Assembly (NCBI GenBank): GCA_963747775.1
Contig: CAVVGT010000001.1
Span: 62,001-126,000 of the forward strand
Source: JAGVSZ01 sp963747775
Lineage (GTDB): Bacteria; Pseudomonadota; Gammaproteobacteria; Burkholderiales; SG8-39
Length of the DNA: 64,000 nucleotides
Direction of reading: 5' to 3'
The notes under the pieces were generated by a model, which saw only the letters and a program-made list of their open reading frames with translations, was not told where the DNA came from and ran no database searches. This document shows positions 63,624 to 64,000 of this stretch, piece after piece (within the stretch, counting starts at the first letter, position 1; the number at the start of each line of letters is the position of its first letter). The position numbers and the translations under genes were made by a program.

Positions 63624-64000
63624 GTGGTTGGCGTGTTCAGGAAGCCGCTGAGCGCGGCCGAGATCAAGGCGAAGGGGAAGGCGCTCGGCGCAGACCTCGT
63701 CGGCATCGCGGACGGCGCCGTGCTCGACGCGCACCCGCCGGATCCGCGCGACCCGCGCCGCCCCTCGGACATCACCGACCACGACGGCGGGCGCGTGATC
63801 GTGCTCGCGAAGAAGCTCTCGAGCGGCGTCGCGCGCATCGCCGCCTGGGGCGACCGGCACAAGTACTACAACGACGAGCTCGCGCTCACCGCGCTGGAGG
63901 AGGCCTCGCTCGAGCTGGTGTACTGGCTGGAGGACTGCGGCTACCCGGCGATCGTGGTGCCGCCGACGCACGTCGACCCGTGGCGCTACGCCGGCGACCC
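63624..64000 (+). CDS. Second QueG-like protein, cut by the window end
   Basis: From a GTG at 63624, five bases after the previous stop, 125 codons run to the edge of the window. The start (LSAAEIKAKGKALGADLVGIADGAVLDAHPPDPRDP) aligns with the preceding protein's VKQRAKALGADLVGIASADALNAFPPDPRWP, so the two are paralogues. Later residues (GGRVIVLAKKLSSGVARIAAWGD, then HKYYNDELALTALEEASLEL) resemble the cobalamin-domain portion of QueG-like proteins. The iron-sulfur part would lie beyond the window. The two genes and the Rieske gene look like one transcript. Confidence 0.8.
   Translation, partial: MVGVFRKPLSAAEIKAKGKALGADLVGIADGAVLDAHPPDPRDPRRPSDITDHDGGRVIVLAKKLSSGVARIAAWGDRHKYYNDELALTALEEASLELVYWLEDCGYPAIVVPPTHVDPWRYAGD

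Overview
This is a high-GC, gene-dense stretch of a Gram-negative chromosome. A Tol-Pal envelope operon, three Bug-type periplasmic solute receptors, TRAP and Liv-type ABC importers, several Rieske oxygenases and CoA-linked degradative enzymes suggest an aerobic, catabolically versatile betaproteobacterium (Burkholderiales-like). That assignment is inferred from gene content only.

1-5.3 kb holds the end of tolR, then tolA, tolB, pal and cpoB, a YeeE/YedE sulfur-type membrane transporter and a tRNA-Lys(TTT) with a promoter and terminator. The frames of tolR, tolA and tolB are broken by many single-base shifts, while pal and cpoB are clean. 5.4-13 kb holds a GlxA-type AraC regulator divergent from a glutathione S-transferase, a phosphotransferase, a Bug receptor, and a TAXI receptor plus fused TRAP permease, the last two again full of +1 shifts. 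13-21.7 kb holds unknown genes, a Nudix protein, a membrane histidine kinase followed by a Ser/Thr kinase fused to two receiver domains, a 2H-phosphoesterase-like protein and a dienelactone hydrolase.

21.7-37.8 kb is catabolic. A leftward operon encodes a uronate-dehydrogenase-like epimerase, an amidohydrolase, a MaoC hydratase, an acyl-CoA dehydrogenase and a truncated CoA-transferase. Divergent from it is a DctPQM TRAP system with an internal terminator. Next come an HpcH-type aldolase, an orphan CoxL-type molybdoenzyme with a gentisate-dioxygenase-like bicupin, and a NicX-like ring-cleavage dioxygenase beside a Rid protein and an amidase, which suggests use of an N-heteroaromatic compound. 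A LysR regulator with a good T-N11-A box controls a DapA-family aldolase and a Bug receptor.

40-46.5 kb is an unusual leftward operon: Rieske oxygenase alpha and beta subunits, a short (core) MetE/MesD-like zinc methyltransferase, aconitase-family LeuC/LeuD homologues and a secreted protein, with a divergent SDR. Between the beta subunit and the MetE-like gene lies the 3' tail of a lost second beta-subunit gene. 46.5-52.2 kb has a low-complexity secreted protein, an 80-residue protein behind a sigma-54-like promoter, two solute receptors, an MFS transporter and three tiny exported or membrane peptides. 52.2-58.7 kb has a D-amino-acid-dehydrogenase-like flavoenzyme, a class II aldolase and a complete LivFGMHK importer. 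58.9-64 kb has a LigE-like GST, an acyl-CoA synthetase whose 3' end and terminator are tandemly repeated (95-bp unit), a VanA-like Rieske oxygenase and two QueG-like iron-sulfur proteins, the second cut by the window end.

The common theme is uptake of organic acids or aromatic compounds by high-affinity receptors, followed by oxygenase, CoA-thioester and aldolase chemistry. None of the substrates can be fixed from sequence alone.
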